This document shows positions 1 to 7,053 of a stretch of DNA of 9,748 bases, piece after piece. The notes under the pieces were generated by a model. That model was not told where the DNA came from. It did not search any database and worked only from the letters and a program-made list of their open reading frames with translations. The DNA comes from Pseudomonadota bacterium. Lineage in GTDB: Bacteria > Pseudomonadota > Gammaproteobacteria > Burkholderiales > Rhodocyclaceae. The number at the start of each line of letters is the position of its first letter. Position 1 is the stretch's first letter. The stretch lies in the NCBI GenBank assembly GCA_009778425.1, contig WRJU01000190.1, positions 1 to 9,748 of the forward strand. Reading direction: 5' to 3'. The position numbers and the translations under genes were made by a program.

Positions 1-1
1 A

Positions 2-1387
2 GCGGAAAAACCCCAGTCAATTACAGTAAAAATGGGCATCGTCGGGCTGGAAGCCATGCTTGAACGCTATGCCTCGGGGGAAATACGCGGTGGGGTAGGG
101 CTGCGTCGACCAACGCCGACGCCTTCCGGCAGCGGGGTACATGTTGCGGCCTTGCTCGATACGCTGGATATTGATGCTTGGCAATGGTCCCTGACCAAGG
201 GCGAAGGTGAGGACGAAACCGAAACCGAGAGCGAGGTCAGCGACCGGAGCAATGAGGCGACGCCACTGCTGGCGAGCATCATGCTCGATGCCCAGCAAGT
301 GCGCGCTTTTGGATATACCTTCAACGCGTTGAACCTGCGCGCGGCAAACAATGCCGACAGCTGGACGGCGCATCTGAACAGCAACGAGGCACAGGGCGTC
401 ATCTCCTGGAAGCGCGGGGGGGATGGCGTACTGTCGGCGCGCCTGAGCCGATTGGCCCTGTCGGATAACGAAGGCAGCGGCAGCCGTCAGAGTAGGGGCG
501 ATTCATCCACCCCCCCCGCTCCTCGTGGGTTGCCGGGGCTTGATGTGCGGGCGGAGGAGTTTGCCGTTGGCGCGCGCGAACTGGGGCAGCTCAAAGTGCG
601 GGCCTCCAACCAGAAAGGCGCGTGGCGGCTCGACAGCCTTTCCATCCGCCATCCCGATGCGCAGTTTTCCGGGAATGGCCTCTGGCAACCCGGCGCGCAG
701 CACAGTACGCTCGATTTTACCTTGGATGTCACCGATATTGGCCGTTTCGCCACAGCATTAGGGTATAGCAACATCGTGCAGGGTGGGCAGGCGAGGCTCG
801 CCGGGAAACTTGACTGGGACAGCTCGCCGACCCGTATCGACTACCCAACGCTTTCCGGGCAGATCGAACTTGATGCCAGGAATGGCCGTTTTAATCGTCT
901 CGAACCTGGCGTCGGGCGCTTGCTCGGCGTTCTCAGCTTGCAGGCATTGCCACGTCGGTTAACGCTCGATTTTCGCGATGTATTTTCCGAAGGGTTCGTT
1001 TTCGACCGTATCGAGGGCAAGACCACGGTTTCCGGGGGCATGATGCGCAGCGATGGCATCGAAATCGTTGGTCCGGCGGCGCGGGTGCGGATGAGGGGGC
1101 AAACCGATATTACTGCCGAGACCCAGGAATTGCAGGTGACAGTGCGTCCAGCTCTATCCAGTACGGTTGCCCTCGGTGCTGCGGCCATTGTCAATCCGAT
1201 TGCTGGCGCGGTGGCTTTCATAGCGCAGAAGGCGCTTGGCAGCCCGGTCGAGAGGCTGTTTTCCTACGATTACAGAATTACGGGTAGTTGGACTGATCCA
1301 GTGGTTGTAAAAACCGGCTCGTCGCCCGTACGTGAGGGTGAGGATGGCGGCGAGGGAGAGCAAGGAAATTCTCAGCCAGATCAATGA
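2..1387 (+). CDS. yhdP: YhdP/AsmA-like envelope protein, C-terminal part (5' end outside window)
   Basis: The reading frame is open from the left edge, so the true start lies upstream; the ATG at base 32 is internal. About 461 codons are present. YhdP-family proteins usually exceed 1200 residues, so this is roughly the last third. In E. coli, YhdP is an inner-membrane-anchored AsmA-like protein that helps move phospholipids across the periplasm to the outer membrane. The visible sequence has the alternating beta-rich pattern of AsmA-like C-terminal regions. Near the end comes the conserved block VRPALSSTVALGAAA, followed by a hydrophobic stretch (VNPIAGAVAFIAQKAL) and then YRITGSWTDPVV, which matches the YhdP C-terminus. 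An acidic segment rich in E and D lies at about bases 199-243, and the last 20 or so residues are E/G/Q-rich and probably disordered. Homopolymer runs G7 (416-422) and C8 (510-517) occur, but the frame is intact. The family call is firm; lipid transport is inferred from E. coli. Confidence 0.85.
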   Translation, partial: AEKPQSITVKMGIVGLEAMLERYASGEIRGGVGLRRPTPTPSGSGVHVAALLDTLDIDAWQWSLTKGEGEDETETESEVSDRSNEATPLLASIMLDAQQVRAFGYTFNALNLRAANNADSWTAHLNSNEAQGVISWKRGGDGVLSARLSRLALSDNEGSGSRQSRGDSSTPPAPRGLPGLDVRAEEFAVGARELGQLKVRASNQKGAWRLDSLSIRHPDAQFSGNGLWQPGAQHSTLDFTLDVTDIGRFATALGYSNIVQGGQARLAGKLDWDSSPTRIDYPTLSGQIELDARNGRFNRLEPGVGRLLGVLSLQALPRRLTLDFRDVFSEGFVFDRIEGKTTVSGGMMRSDGIEIVGPAARVRMRGQTDITAETQELQVTVRPALSSTVALGAAAIVNPIAGAVAFIAQKALGSPVERLFSYDYRITGSWTDPVVVKTGSSPVREGEDGGEGEQGNSQPDQ

Positions 1388-1410
1388 GTGCACGTCGAAC
1401 GCAGTTTCCG

Positions 1411-1462
1411 TAACCCCCCCGGCGCTTTGCGCCACACCTCCAAGGAGGGGAATGTAGGTGGG
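1411..1462. repeat. REP-like palindromic stretch after yhdP
   Basis: A C-run (1414-1420) leads into a perfect hairpin GGCGC-TTT-GCGCC (1421-1433), followed by CCTCC-AA-GGAGG (1437-1448) and a G-run. Closely stacked small palindromes between convergent genes are typical of dispersed REP-like elements in GC-rich proteobacteria, and the layout resembles one I recall from betaproteobacterial intergenic regions. No second copy is seen in this window, so the repeat status is inferred. It could instead be part of the yhdP 3' end structure. Confidence 0.35.
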
Positions 1463-1469
1463 CGAAATG

Positions 1470-1503
1470 ATCGAAAGGGCTGCGTTTCCGCAGCCCTTTC
1501 GAT
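1470..1503. terminator. Strong hairpin between yhdP and tRNA-Ile2
   Basis: A perfect 15-bp stem (1470-1484 with 1489-1503) closes a TTTC loop (1485-1488). It can extend past a one-base bulge using GAAAT/ATTTC. It lies about 80 nt after the yhdP stop and 4 nt beyond the tRNA CCA end, so it suits termination of both convergent units. Neither side has an uninterrupted T-tract, only mixed T-rich sequence (TTTCGATTTC on +, TTTCGATCATTTC on -). Termination is therefore likely but not certain, and the stem could also protect 3' ends. Confidence 0.7.
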
Positions 1504-1507
1504 TTCA

Positions 1508-1586
<79 letters not shown>

Positions 1587-1596
1587 TTATGTGGCA

Positions 1597-3693
1597 TCAG
1601 GCATCACTGTCGAGGAAGCTCCGGAGCTTCTCGGAACGGCTCGGGTGGCGCAGTTTGCGCAATGCCTTGGCTTCGATCTGGCGGATGCGCTCACGGGTGA
1701 CGTCGAATTGCTTGCCGACTTCTTCGAGCGTGTGGTCGGTGTTCATTTCGATGCCAAAGCGCATGCGCAATACCTTGGCTTCGCGCGGGGTGAGCGAGTC
1801 GAGCACTTCGGAAGTAGCGTCGCGTAGCCCTGCATAAGTGGCCGCTTCCGCCGGGGCGAGCGTCGCGGTGTCCTCGATGAAATCGCCAAGGTGGGAGTCA
1901 TCGTCGTCGCCGATGGGGGTTTCCATCGAGATCGGCTCCTTGGAGATTTTCATGATCTTGCGGATTTTCTCCTCGGGCATCTCCATGCGCTCGGCCAGCG
2001 TAGCGGGGTCAGGCTCCTGGCCGGTTTCCTGGAGGATTTGCCGATTGATGCGATTCATCTTGTTGATGGTCTCAATCATGTGCACCGGGATGCGGATGGT
2101 ACGCGCCTGGTCGGCAATGGAGCGGGTGATGGCCTGACGGATCCACCAGGTGGCGTAGGTGGAAAACTTGTAACCGCGACGGTATTCAAATTTGTCCACG
2201 GCTTTCATCAGGCCAATGTTGCCTTCCTGGATGAGATCGAGGAATTGCAGGCCGCGATTGGTGTATTTCTTGGCGATGGAGATGACGAGCCGCAAGTTGG
2301 CTTCGGTCATTTCGCGCTTGGCGCGGCGCATTTTGGCTTCGCCCGTGGACATCTGGCGGTTGATGTCCTTGAGCTCCTTGAGCGGGATGCCCACTTTCTC
2401 CTGCATTTCGATCAGTTTTTGCTGTGCTTCGAAAATGGCGGGATGGATGCGACTGAGTGCCAGGGAGTAGGGCTTGCTCAGGGCAATTTCGCGCGGCAAC
2501 CATTCAAGGTCGGTTTCGTGGCCAGGGAAGGATTTGATGAAATGCTGGCGCGGCATGCGGGCGCGCTCGACGCACAGATTGAGGATATGGCGCTCGTGGG
2601 CGCGCACACGATCAACCATCTGGCGCACGGAGTCGCACAGGCGTTCGATGGACTTGGCGGTGAAACGGATGCTGAGCAGTTCGTCGGAAATGGCTTGCTG
2701 GTGTTTGAGGTAGGTCTTGCTTTGCGAGCCGCTTTTGGCGAGTACTCGCATCATTTTCTTGTAGTGGTCGCGGATGACTTCAAAGCGCGCGAGGGCATCC
2801 ATCTTGAGCTGGGCAAGGGATGCGGCGGTGGCGGCGGCTTCACCGTCTTCATCGGCTTCATCGTCCCCATTTTCCTCTTCGCTTTCTTCTTCGCCACTTC
2901 CGCTTGCGTTTTCGTTGCTTTTGGCACTGGCAAGAACTTCTTCAGCAGATTCTTCCGAGGCAGCAGTTTGTCCGGCTGTTGCCTCTTCTGTTTCTTCTTC
3001 CTCTACTTCTACTTCCGCTTCCACCTCAGCTTCCGCTTCCGCAATGGCGGCAGGGTCGATGACTGCGTCGATGATTTCGTCGATCCGCATTTCTTCGCGC
3101 GCGACTTTATCGGCGGTTTCCAGCATCTCGGCAATGGTGGTCGGGCAGGCGGAAATGGCCTGCACCATGTGCTTCAAGCCTTCTTCAATGCGTTTGGCGA
3201 TCTCGATCTCGCCTTCGCGGGTGAGCAGCTCGACCGTGCCCATTTCGCGCATGTACATGCGCACGGGGTCGGTTGTGCGCCCAAATTCGGAATCGACCGT
3301 GGAAAGCGCCTGTTCGGCCTCTTCTTCGGCAACGTCTTCATCGACCGGGTTGGCGACGCCGTCGGTCATGAGCAGATCGTCCGTCGCGGGCGCAGCATCA
3401 TAGACCTGGATGCCCAGGCTGTTGAAGGTGGTGATGATGTCTTCGATCCGCTCGGCGTCGGCAACGTCGTCAGGCAGGTGGTCGCTGATTTCGGCGTAGG
3501 TAAGGTAGCCGCGCTCCTTGCCAAGCGAAATCAGGCTCTTGAGCTGGGTGCGGCGGGCTTCGGCGTCGATCTGTGCTGCTTCGGGGCTCTGTACGGCCCG
3601 GAGGTTTTTTTCCCTGGTTTTGGCGTCCTTTGTCTTGGCGCTGCCCCGAGGGGAACTGGTCTTGCGGGTATCCTTGGCTTTTTCGCGAACCAT
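1597..3693 (-). CDS. rpoD: RNA polymerase primary sigma factor sigma70 (RpoD)
   Basis: This 698-residue primary sigma factor directs RNA polymerase to housekeeping promoters. In order: a basic N-terminal tail (1-35); region 1.1 (about 47-100); region 1.2 beginning DPVRMYMREMG (142-152); a non-conserved region; region 2 (about 462-535), with YATWWIRQAITRSI (513-526) for -10 recognition and melting; region 3, with the GDDDDSHLGDF finger (595-605); and region 4.2, with the helix-turn-helix VTRERIRQIEAKALRKLR (665-682) for the -35 element. It is about 85 residues longer than E. coli RpoD (613). Much of the excess is an E/D/A-rich insert at about 215-290 built partly of EA/EV repeats. The ATG at 3693 has AAGGAG just upstream. 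It is the last protein gene of the rpsU-dnaG-rpoD unit, 47 nt after dnaG, and a tRNA gene follows closely. Confidence 0.98.
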   Translation of the reverse strand: MVREKAKDTRKTSSPRGSAKTKDAKTREKNLRAVQSPEAAQIDAEARRTQLKSLISLGKERGYLTYAEISDHLPDDVADAERIEDIITTFNSLGIQVYDAAPATDDLLMTDGVANPVDEDVAEEEAEQALSTVDSEFGRTTDPVRMYMREMGTVELLTREGEIEIAKRIEEGLKHMVQAISACPTTIAEMLETADKVAREEMRIDEIIDAVIDPAAIAEAEAEVEAEVEVEEEETEEATAGQTAASEESAEEVLASAKSNENASGSGEEESEEENGDDEADEDGEAAATAASLAQLKMDALARFEVIRDHYKKMMRVLAKSGSQSKTYLKHQQAISDELLSIRFTAKSIERLCDSVRQMVDRVRAHERHILNLCVERARMPRQHFIKSFPGHETDLEWLPREIALSKPYSLALSRIHPAIFEAQQKLIEMQEKVGIPLKELKDINRQMSTGEAKMRRAKREMTEANLRLVISIAKKYTNRGLQFLDLIQEGNIGLMKAVDKFEYRRGYKFSTYATWWIRQAITRSIADQARTIRIPVHMIETINKMNRINRQILQETGQEPDPATLAERMEMPEEKIRKIMKISKEPISMETPIGDDDDSHLGDFIEDTATLAPAEAATYAGLRDATSEVLDSLTPREAKVLRMRFGIEMNTDHTLEEVGKQFDVTRERIRQIEAKALRKLRHPSRSEKLRSFLDSDA
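2992..3042 (-). repeat. Imperfect 6-nt tandem repeat coding the acidic EA/EV run of RpoD
   Basis: Within rpoD, units close to GCGGAA, GTGGAA and GTAGAA repeat in tandem and code for alternating E with A or V (RpoD residues about 218-234). Purine-rich hexamer repeats of this kind can expand or contract in frame by slippage, which would explain length variation of the acidic insert between strains. The variation itself is inferred, not seen. Confidence 0.6.
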
Positions 3694-3727
3694 GACACTC
3701 CTTGGGTGAGAAGACGTGAAATATATT

Positions 3728-3757
3728 ATTTTACTACAAGTTACAGGGTTTTGTAAA
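3728..3757 (-). promoter_or_regulatory. Candidate sigma70 promoter for rpoD
   Basis: On the reverse strand TTTACA (3752-3757) is separated by 18 bp from TAAAAT (3728-3733), with an AT-rich run beyond. The -35 overlaps the last codons of dnaG, and the predicted start would give an rpoD leader of about 30 nt ending in AAGGAG. In E. coli, rpoD has extra promoters inside dnaG, including a heat-shock one, so an internal promoter here is reasonable. This is a motif match only. Confidence 0.4.
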
Positions 3758-5537
3758 GATTAAGGGGCGTGCTTTTTTCTTTCAGGAGATCGGTGAGACG
3801 GCGTTGCTCGATAGGTGAGAGCGTACCTGTGCGCATTCGTTCCTTGAGATCGGCAATTTCTCTGACAATCAGGTCGGCCTGAAGTTTGCGCAGGGTGTCT
3901 TCAAACAAAGGCTCGACGGCAGAAGGGTCGAATTCGGCCTCGATCAGGCTGGCGGCGATCCGGTTCAGCGTTTCGCCGTGGGGAGTGTCGCGGAAGCGTT
4001 CGCTCAAGGCACCGAAGCCGGCGATGGCTTCGCCCAGTTCGACGAGGTCGATGATCGCGATCAGGGCACGCCCTTCGTCGGTATTGTCCGGGATCAGATT
4101 GATCGGCAGCCTCGCGGCCAGCGCTGGGTGCTGGAGGACGAGCCGCAGCAGGGTGGAGATGGCCGAAGGCGGCGGGCGGCGCACAGGAGGGGTTTGCCGT
4201 GAGCCGTAACCGGTGTTTGCCACGTTGGCGGCGGGGTTGGCATCCTGGTGTCGTGTGGGCAGGATGCCGAGGGCCTGTTCGGTTTCGCTCTGGGTCAAAC
4301 GGCTTGCGCCGGCAATGGTTTTGACCAATTGCAGGCGCAGAACCGCAGCAGCTTCCGGAATGCGGGCGATGAGCGGTTTGGCTTCGAAAACCAGGCGGGC
4401 GCGGCCTTCGGCGCTCGCGGTGTCGCAACGCTGCCTGAGGGTGTCGAACAGGAAGGAGGCGAGCGGGGTGGCGTTTGCGGCAGCCTGACGCATGGCATCC
4501 ACCCCCTTTTCACGGATGAAAGTGTCGGGGTCGTGCTCGGGTGGCAGGAACAGGAAGGCAAGGGTGACATCGTCGCGCAGCGCGCTGAGCGCGTTTTCGA
4601 GCGCCCGCCAGGCAGCGAGCCGCCCGGCTTCATCGCCGTCGAAACAGAACACGACGCGGTTGGTTTGGCGCAACAGGGTCTGGATGTGGTGCGGGGTGGT
4701 TGCGGTTCCGAGGGTGGCGACCGCGTTTTCCATGCCGAACTGAGCCAGCGCGACGACGTCCATGTAACCTTCGACCACGAGAGCGAAACCGTCGGCGCGA
4801 ATCGCTTTCTGTGCAAGAAAAAATCCGTAAAGCTCGCGGCCTTTCTCGAAGAGGGGGGTTTCAGGCGAGTTCAGGTATTTGGGTTCGCCGTTCTCAAGTA
4901 TCCGACCGCCGAAGGCGATGACGCGCCCACGGCGGTCGTGAATCGGGAAGATGATCCGGTTGCGGAAGCGGTCGTAGCGCCGCCCCTGGTCGTTGTCGAT
5001 GACCAGCCCAGCCGTGTTCAGGAGTTTGTCCCGGTAGTCGGGAAAAGCCTGTTGCAGCGAGGTTTGCGCGTCGGGGGCGAGGCCGATGCTGAAGCGCGCG
5101 GCAATCTCTGGTGAGAGACCGCGTTTGCGCAGGTAAGCGTTGGCAGCGGGCGAGCGGGCGAGCGCATCGCGGTAGAATTTCGCGGCAGTGGCCATGATTT
5201 CGACGAGGCGATCCAGGCTGCCGTCCGCTTGCCGGACGTTGCGCCCGTCGTCGGGAACCTGTATCCCGGCCTCCCGCGCGAGTTCCCGGATGGCCTCGAC
5301 GTAGGTCAGCCCGTTGTACTGCATGAGAAAACCGATGGCGCTGCCGTGTGCGCCGCAGCCGAAGCAGTGATAGAACTGCTTGCTTGGGCTGATCGAGAAG
5401 GAAGCGGATTTTTCCGAGTGGAAGGGGCAGCAGGCGAAGTAATTGACTCCGCCTTTTTTGAGCGGCAGATAGCGTTCGATGACGTCGACGATATCGACTC
5501 GGGCGAGCAAATCCTGGATGAAGGACTGTGGAATCAT
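3741..5537 (-). CDS. dnaG: DNA primase (DnaG)
   Basis: Primase makes the RNA primers for lagging-strand and origin synthesis and is recruited by the DnaB helicase. The 598 residues fit the family. The N-terminal CHC2 zinc domain has C37, H40, C58 and C61 (CPFH and HCFGC). The catalytic core has the basic segment RFRNRIIFPIHDRRGRVIAFGG (190-211). The TOPRIM fold has E256 and D260 (VVEGYMD) and D300/D302 (CFDGDEAGR) for metal binding. A P/N/R-rich linker at about 428-458 leads to the helical DnaB-binding domain (about 459-598). The ATG at 5537 is chosen because the protein then begins MIPQSFIQDLLARVDIVDVI, the usual primase N-terminus. No good Shine-Dalgarno precedes it, which fits low translation of primase in this operon. 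rpsU lies 101 nt upstream; rpoD starts 47 nt downstream. Confidence 0.98.
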   Translation of the reverse strand: MIPQSFIQDLLARVDIVDVIERYLPLKKGGVNYFACCPFHSEKSASFSISPSKQFYHCFGCGAHGSAIGFLMQYNGLTYVEAIRELAREAGIQVPDDGRNVRQADGSLDRLVEIMATAAKFYRDALARSPAANAYLRKRGLSPEIAARFSIGLAPDAQTSLQQAFPDYRDKLLNTAGLVIDNDQGRRYDRFRNRIIFPIHDRRGRVIAFGGRILENGEPKYLNSPETPLFEKGRELYGFFLAQKAIRADGFALVVEGYMDVVALAQFGMENAVATLGTATTPHHIQTLLRQTNRVVFCFDGDEAGRLAAWRALENALSALRDDVTLAFLFLPPEHDPDTFIREKGVDAMRQAAANATPLASFLFDTLRQRCDTASAEGRARLVFEAKPLIARIPEAAAVLRLQLVKTIAGASRLTQSETEQALGILPTRHQDANPAANVANTGYGSRQTPPVRRPPPSAISTLLRLVLQHPALAARLPINLIPDNTDEGRALIAIIDLVELGEAIAGFGALSERFRDTPHGETLNRIAASLIEAEFDPSAVEPLFEDTLRKLQADLIVREIADLKERMRTGTLSPIEQRRLTDLLKEKSTPLNLYKTL

Positions 5538-5605
5538 CGGTCGCCAAAAGCAGCGCGCCGGGGAGTCCTCAATAGATCCTCACCCGGCGGTGTCCAGTTG
5601 CGGGC

Positions 5606-5618
5606 GGCGGATGCCGCC
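5606..5618 (-). other. Small hairpin in the rpsU-dnaG spacer
   Basis: GGCGG-ATG-CCGCC forms a 5-bp GC stem, with CCAG (5594-5597) and CTGG (5618-5621) able to add an outer arm. It lies about 20 nt past the rpsU stop. On the reverse strand a T-run precedes rather than follows it, so it is not a normal intrinsic terminator. In E. coli, the rpsU-dnaG junction carries a terminator and an RNase E cut that lower dnaG expression; a similar attenuating or processing role is only inferred here. Confidence 0.4.
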
Positions 5619-5638
5619 TGGAATTGGAAAAAACAGGT

Positions 5639-5851
5639 TCAGTACAGCTTGGGCGGCAGCATCTGGCTGCGCAGGCGCTTGTGGTTGCGCTTGACTGCAG
5701 CGGCGAGCTTGCGCTTGCGCTCGGCGGTCGGTTTTTCGTAAAACTCGCGCGCGCGCAGTTCGGTGAGCACACCTGTTTTTTCAATGGTGCGCTTGAAGCG
5801 ACGGATGGCGACTTCAAACGGCTCGTTTTCTTTGACGCGGATACCCGGCAT
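5639..5851 (-). CDS. rpsU: 30S ribosomal protein S21
   Basis: S21 is a small basic 30S protein that helps the subunit engage mRNA at initiation. The 70-residue product begins MPGIRVKENEPFEVAIRRFK and has the family's lysine/arginine-rich helices (RRFKR, TERKRKLAAAVKRNHKR, allowing for local differences), ending MLPPKLY. Its length is the normal 70-71. The ATG at 5851 is preceded by GAGGAAA with 6 nt spacing, a strong ribosome binding site and far better than that of dnaG. In-frame extension further upstream is rejected because it would cross the promoter. It is the first gene of the rpsU-dnaG-rpoD unit and diverges from tsaD, an arrangement widespread in proteobacteria. Confidence 0.97.
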   Translation of the reverse strand: MPGIRVKENEPFEVAIRRFKRTIEKTGVLTELRAREFYEKPTAERKRKLAAAVKRNHKRLRSQMLPPKLY

Positions 5852-5889
5852 TACTTGTTTCCTCGGCTTAGCTTGAGGGTAAAGCGTTA

Positions 5890-5918
5890 AGTATACGTTG
5901 CTCCTTGGCGGATAGCAA
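5890..5918 (-). promoter_or_regulatory. sigma70 promoter of the rpsU-dnaG-rpoD operon
   Basis: On the reverse strand TTGCTA (5913-5918) and TATACT (5890-5895) are separated by exactly 17 bp. Predicted initiation near 5883 gives an rpsU leader of about 32 nt that contains its Shine-Dalgarno. This is the best promoter match in the window and fits the head of a constitutive growth operon. Confidence 0.7.
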
Positions 5919-5999
5919 GGCTCTCGTATGAGAAATGGCGCTTTGGCAGGTAAAATCTGACTCATGTTGGCTGTGTGGAGTGTGACAGGGACGCAAGTC

Positions 6000-7025
6000 A
6001 TGAAAGTATTGGGAATCGAATCTTCGTGTGATGAGACTGGGGTTGCCGTCTTCGATAGCCGGTGCGGCGTGCTCGCGCAGGCGCTGCATACGCAGGTCGA
6101 TCTCCATGCGGTGTATGGCGGTGTTGTTCCCGAACTGGCTTCGCGCGACCATATCCGCTTGTTGCCGATTCTTATTCGCCAGACCCTGCGCGAAGCCGGG
6201 TTGGGCGTGACCGATCTCGACGCAATTGCTTATACCGCAGGGCCGGGGCTGGCTGGCGCGCTGCTGGTCGGGGCGAGCGTAGCCGAGGCGATGGCGATGG
6301 CCGCCGGGATTCCGGCTTTGCCCATTCATCATCTCGAAGGGCATCTCCTTTCGCCTCTGCTCTCCGATGACCCTCCGGCGTTTCCATTCGTCGCGCTCCT
6401 GGTGTCGGGCGGACATACCCAGTTGATGCGGGTTGCCGATGTAGGCGATTACGAATTGCTTGGGGAGACGCTCGACGATGCCGCCGGGGAAGCGTTCGAC
6501 AAGACGGCCAAGATTCTCGGCCTCGGTTATCCGGGCGGGCCGCAACTGGCCGCGCTCGCTGCGCATGGCGAGGCAGGGCGGTTTAAACTGCCGCGACCGA
6601 TGCTGCGCTCCGGCGATTTCGATTTCAGTTTCAGCGGCCTGAAAACGGCGGTACTCAATGTGATCTCGTCGCCGGATTGGCGTCCGGAGCATCAGGCCGA
6701 TCTGGCGGCCGATTTTCAACAGGCTGTGGTGGATGTACTGACGGCCAAGGCGATGGGCGCGCTGGAACGCACGGAAATGCGCGCCTTGGTGGTGGCCGGG
6801 GGGGTAGGGGCCAACCATGCCTTGCGTACCGGACTCAATGCCGCAGCCGCCAGAGTCGGCGCGCGTGTGCATTACCCGGCTCCAGAGTTATGTACCGATA
6901 ACGGCGTGATGATTGCGTTTGCGGGGGCGCAACGCTTGATGCGCGGGGAGCGCCCGTCTGCTGATCCAACGGTGCAGGTGCGTCCGCGCTGGCCTCTGGC
7001 CGAACTCGTCCGTCCGGCAGGCTAG
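6000..7025 (+). CDS. tsaD: tRNA t6A modification ATPase-fold subunit TsaD
   Basis: TsaD, with TsaB and TsaE, transfers the threonylcarbamoyl group from threonylcarbamoyl-AMP (made by TsaC) to A37 of tRNAs that read ANN codons. The 341 residues match the family length. The N-terminus KVLGIESSCDET is the hallmark start of the ASKHA fold. The metal ligands appear as H111 and H115 in HHLEGH and D300 in CTDNG. Other family blocks are SGGHTQL (136-142), GYPGGP (176-181), DFSFSGLKTA (208-217) and VAGGVGAN (265-272). The ATG at 6000 is preferred to the in-frame ATG at 5964, which would add 12 atypical residues before the conserved start. It diverges from rpsU. Its t6A substrates would include the tRNA-Ile2 encoded in this window. 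No clear tsaD promoter was found in the 148-bp spacer. Confidence 0.97.
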   Translation: MKVLGIESSCDETGVAVFDSRCGVLAQALHTQVDLHAVYGGVVPELASRDHIRLLPILIRQTLREAGLGVTDLDAIAYTAGPGLAGALLVGASVAEAMAMAAGIPALPIHHLEGHLLSPLLSDDPPAFPFVALLVSGGHTQLMRVADVGDYELLGETLDDAAGEAFDKTAKILGLGYPGGPQLAALAAHGEAGRFKLPRPMLRSGDFDFSFSGLKTAVLNVISSPDWRPEHQADLAADFQQAVVDVLTAKAMGALERTEMRALVVAGGVGANHALRTGLNAAAARVGARVHYPAPELCTDNGVMIAFAGAQRLMRGERPSADPTVQVRPRWPLAELVRPAG

Positions 7026-7030
7026 GTTTT

Positions 7031-7052
7031 CCTCTCCCTCTTGCGGGAGAGG
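7031..7052. terminator. Hairpin between convergent tsaD and plsY
   Basis: A perfect 8-bp stem CCTCTCCC/GGGAGAGG (7031-7038 with 7045-7052) closes a 6-nt loop, 5 nt after the tsaD stop and ending just before the plsY stop. No T-tract follows on either strand; the four Ts come before it on the + strand. Its position between convergent genes suggests a transcription barrier or 3' end stabiliser. Similar CCCTCTCCC/GGGAGAGGG palindromes are common in proteobacterial intergenic regions. Confidence 0.45.
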
Positions 7053-7053
7053 G

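Noticed and set aside
1891..3756. A 621-codon open frame on the + strand opposite rpoD
   Set aside because: It lies almost wholly antisense to the well-conserved rpoD. Its product is G/F/H-rich with no recognisable domain, as expected from the complement of GC-rich codons and an acidic repeat. No ribosome site is seen.
4248..5114. A 288-codon open frame on the + strand opposite dnaG
   Set aside because: Antisense to the conserved TOPRIM and core regions of dnaG; no family pattern in the product.
5964..5999. Upstream in-frame ATG for tsaD
   Set aside because: TsaD proteins start at the MKVLGIESSCDE block, and the extra 12 residues have no family counterpart.
5868..6872. A 334-codon open frame on the - strand opposite tsaD
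   Set aside because: It is antisense to conserved tsaD, its composition (R/H/Q-rich) is that of a shadow frame, and it would run across the rpsU promoter.
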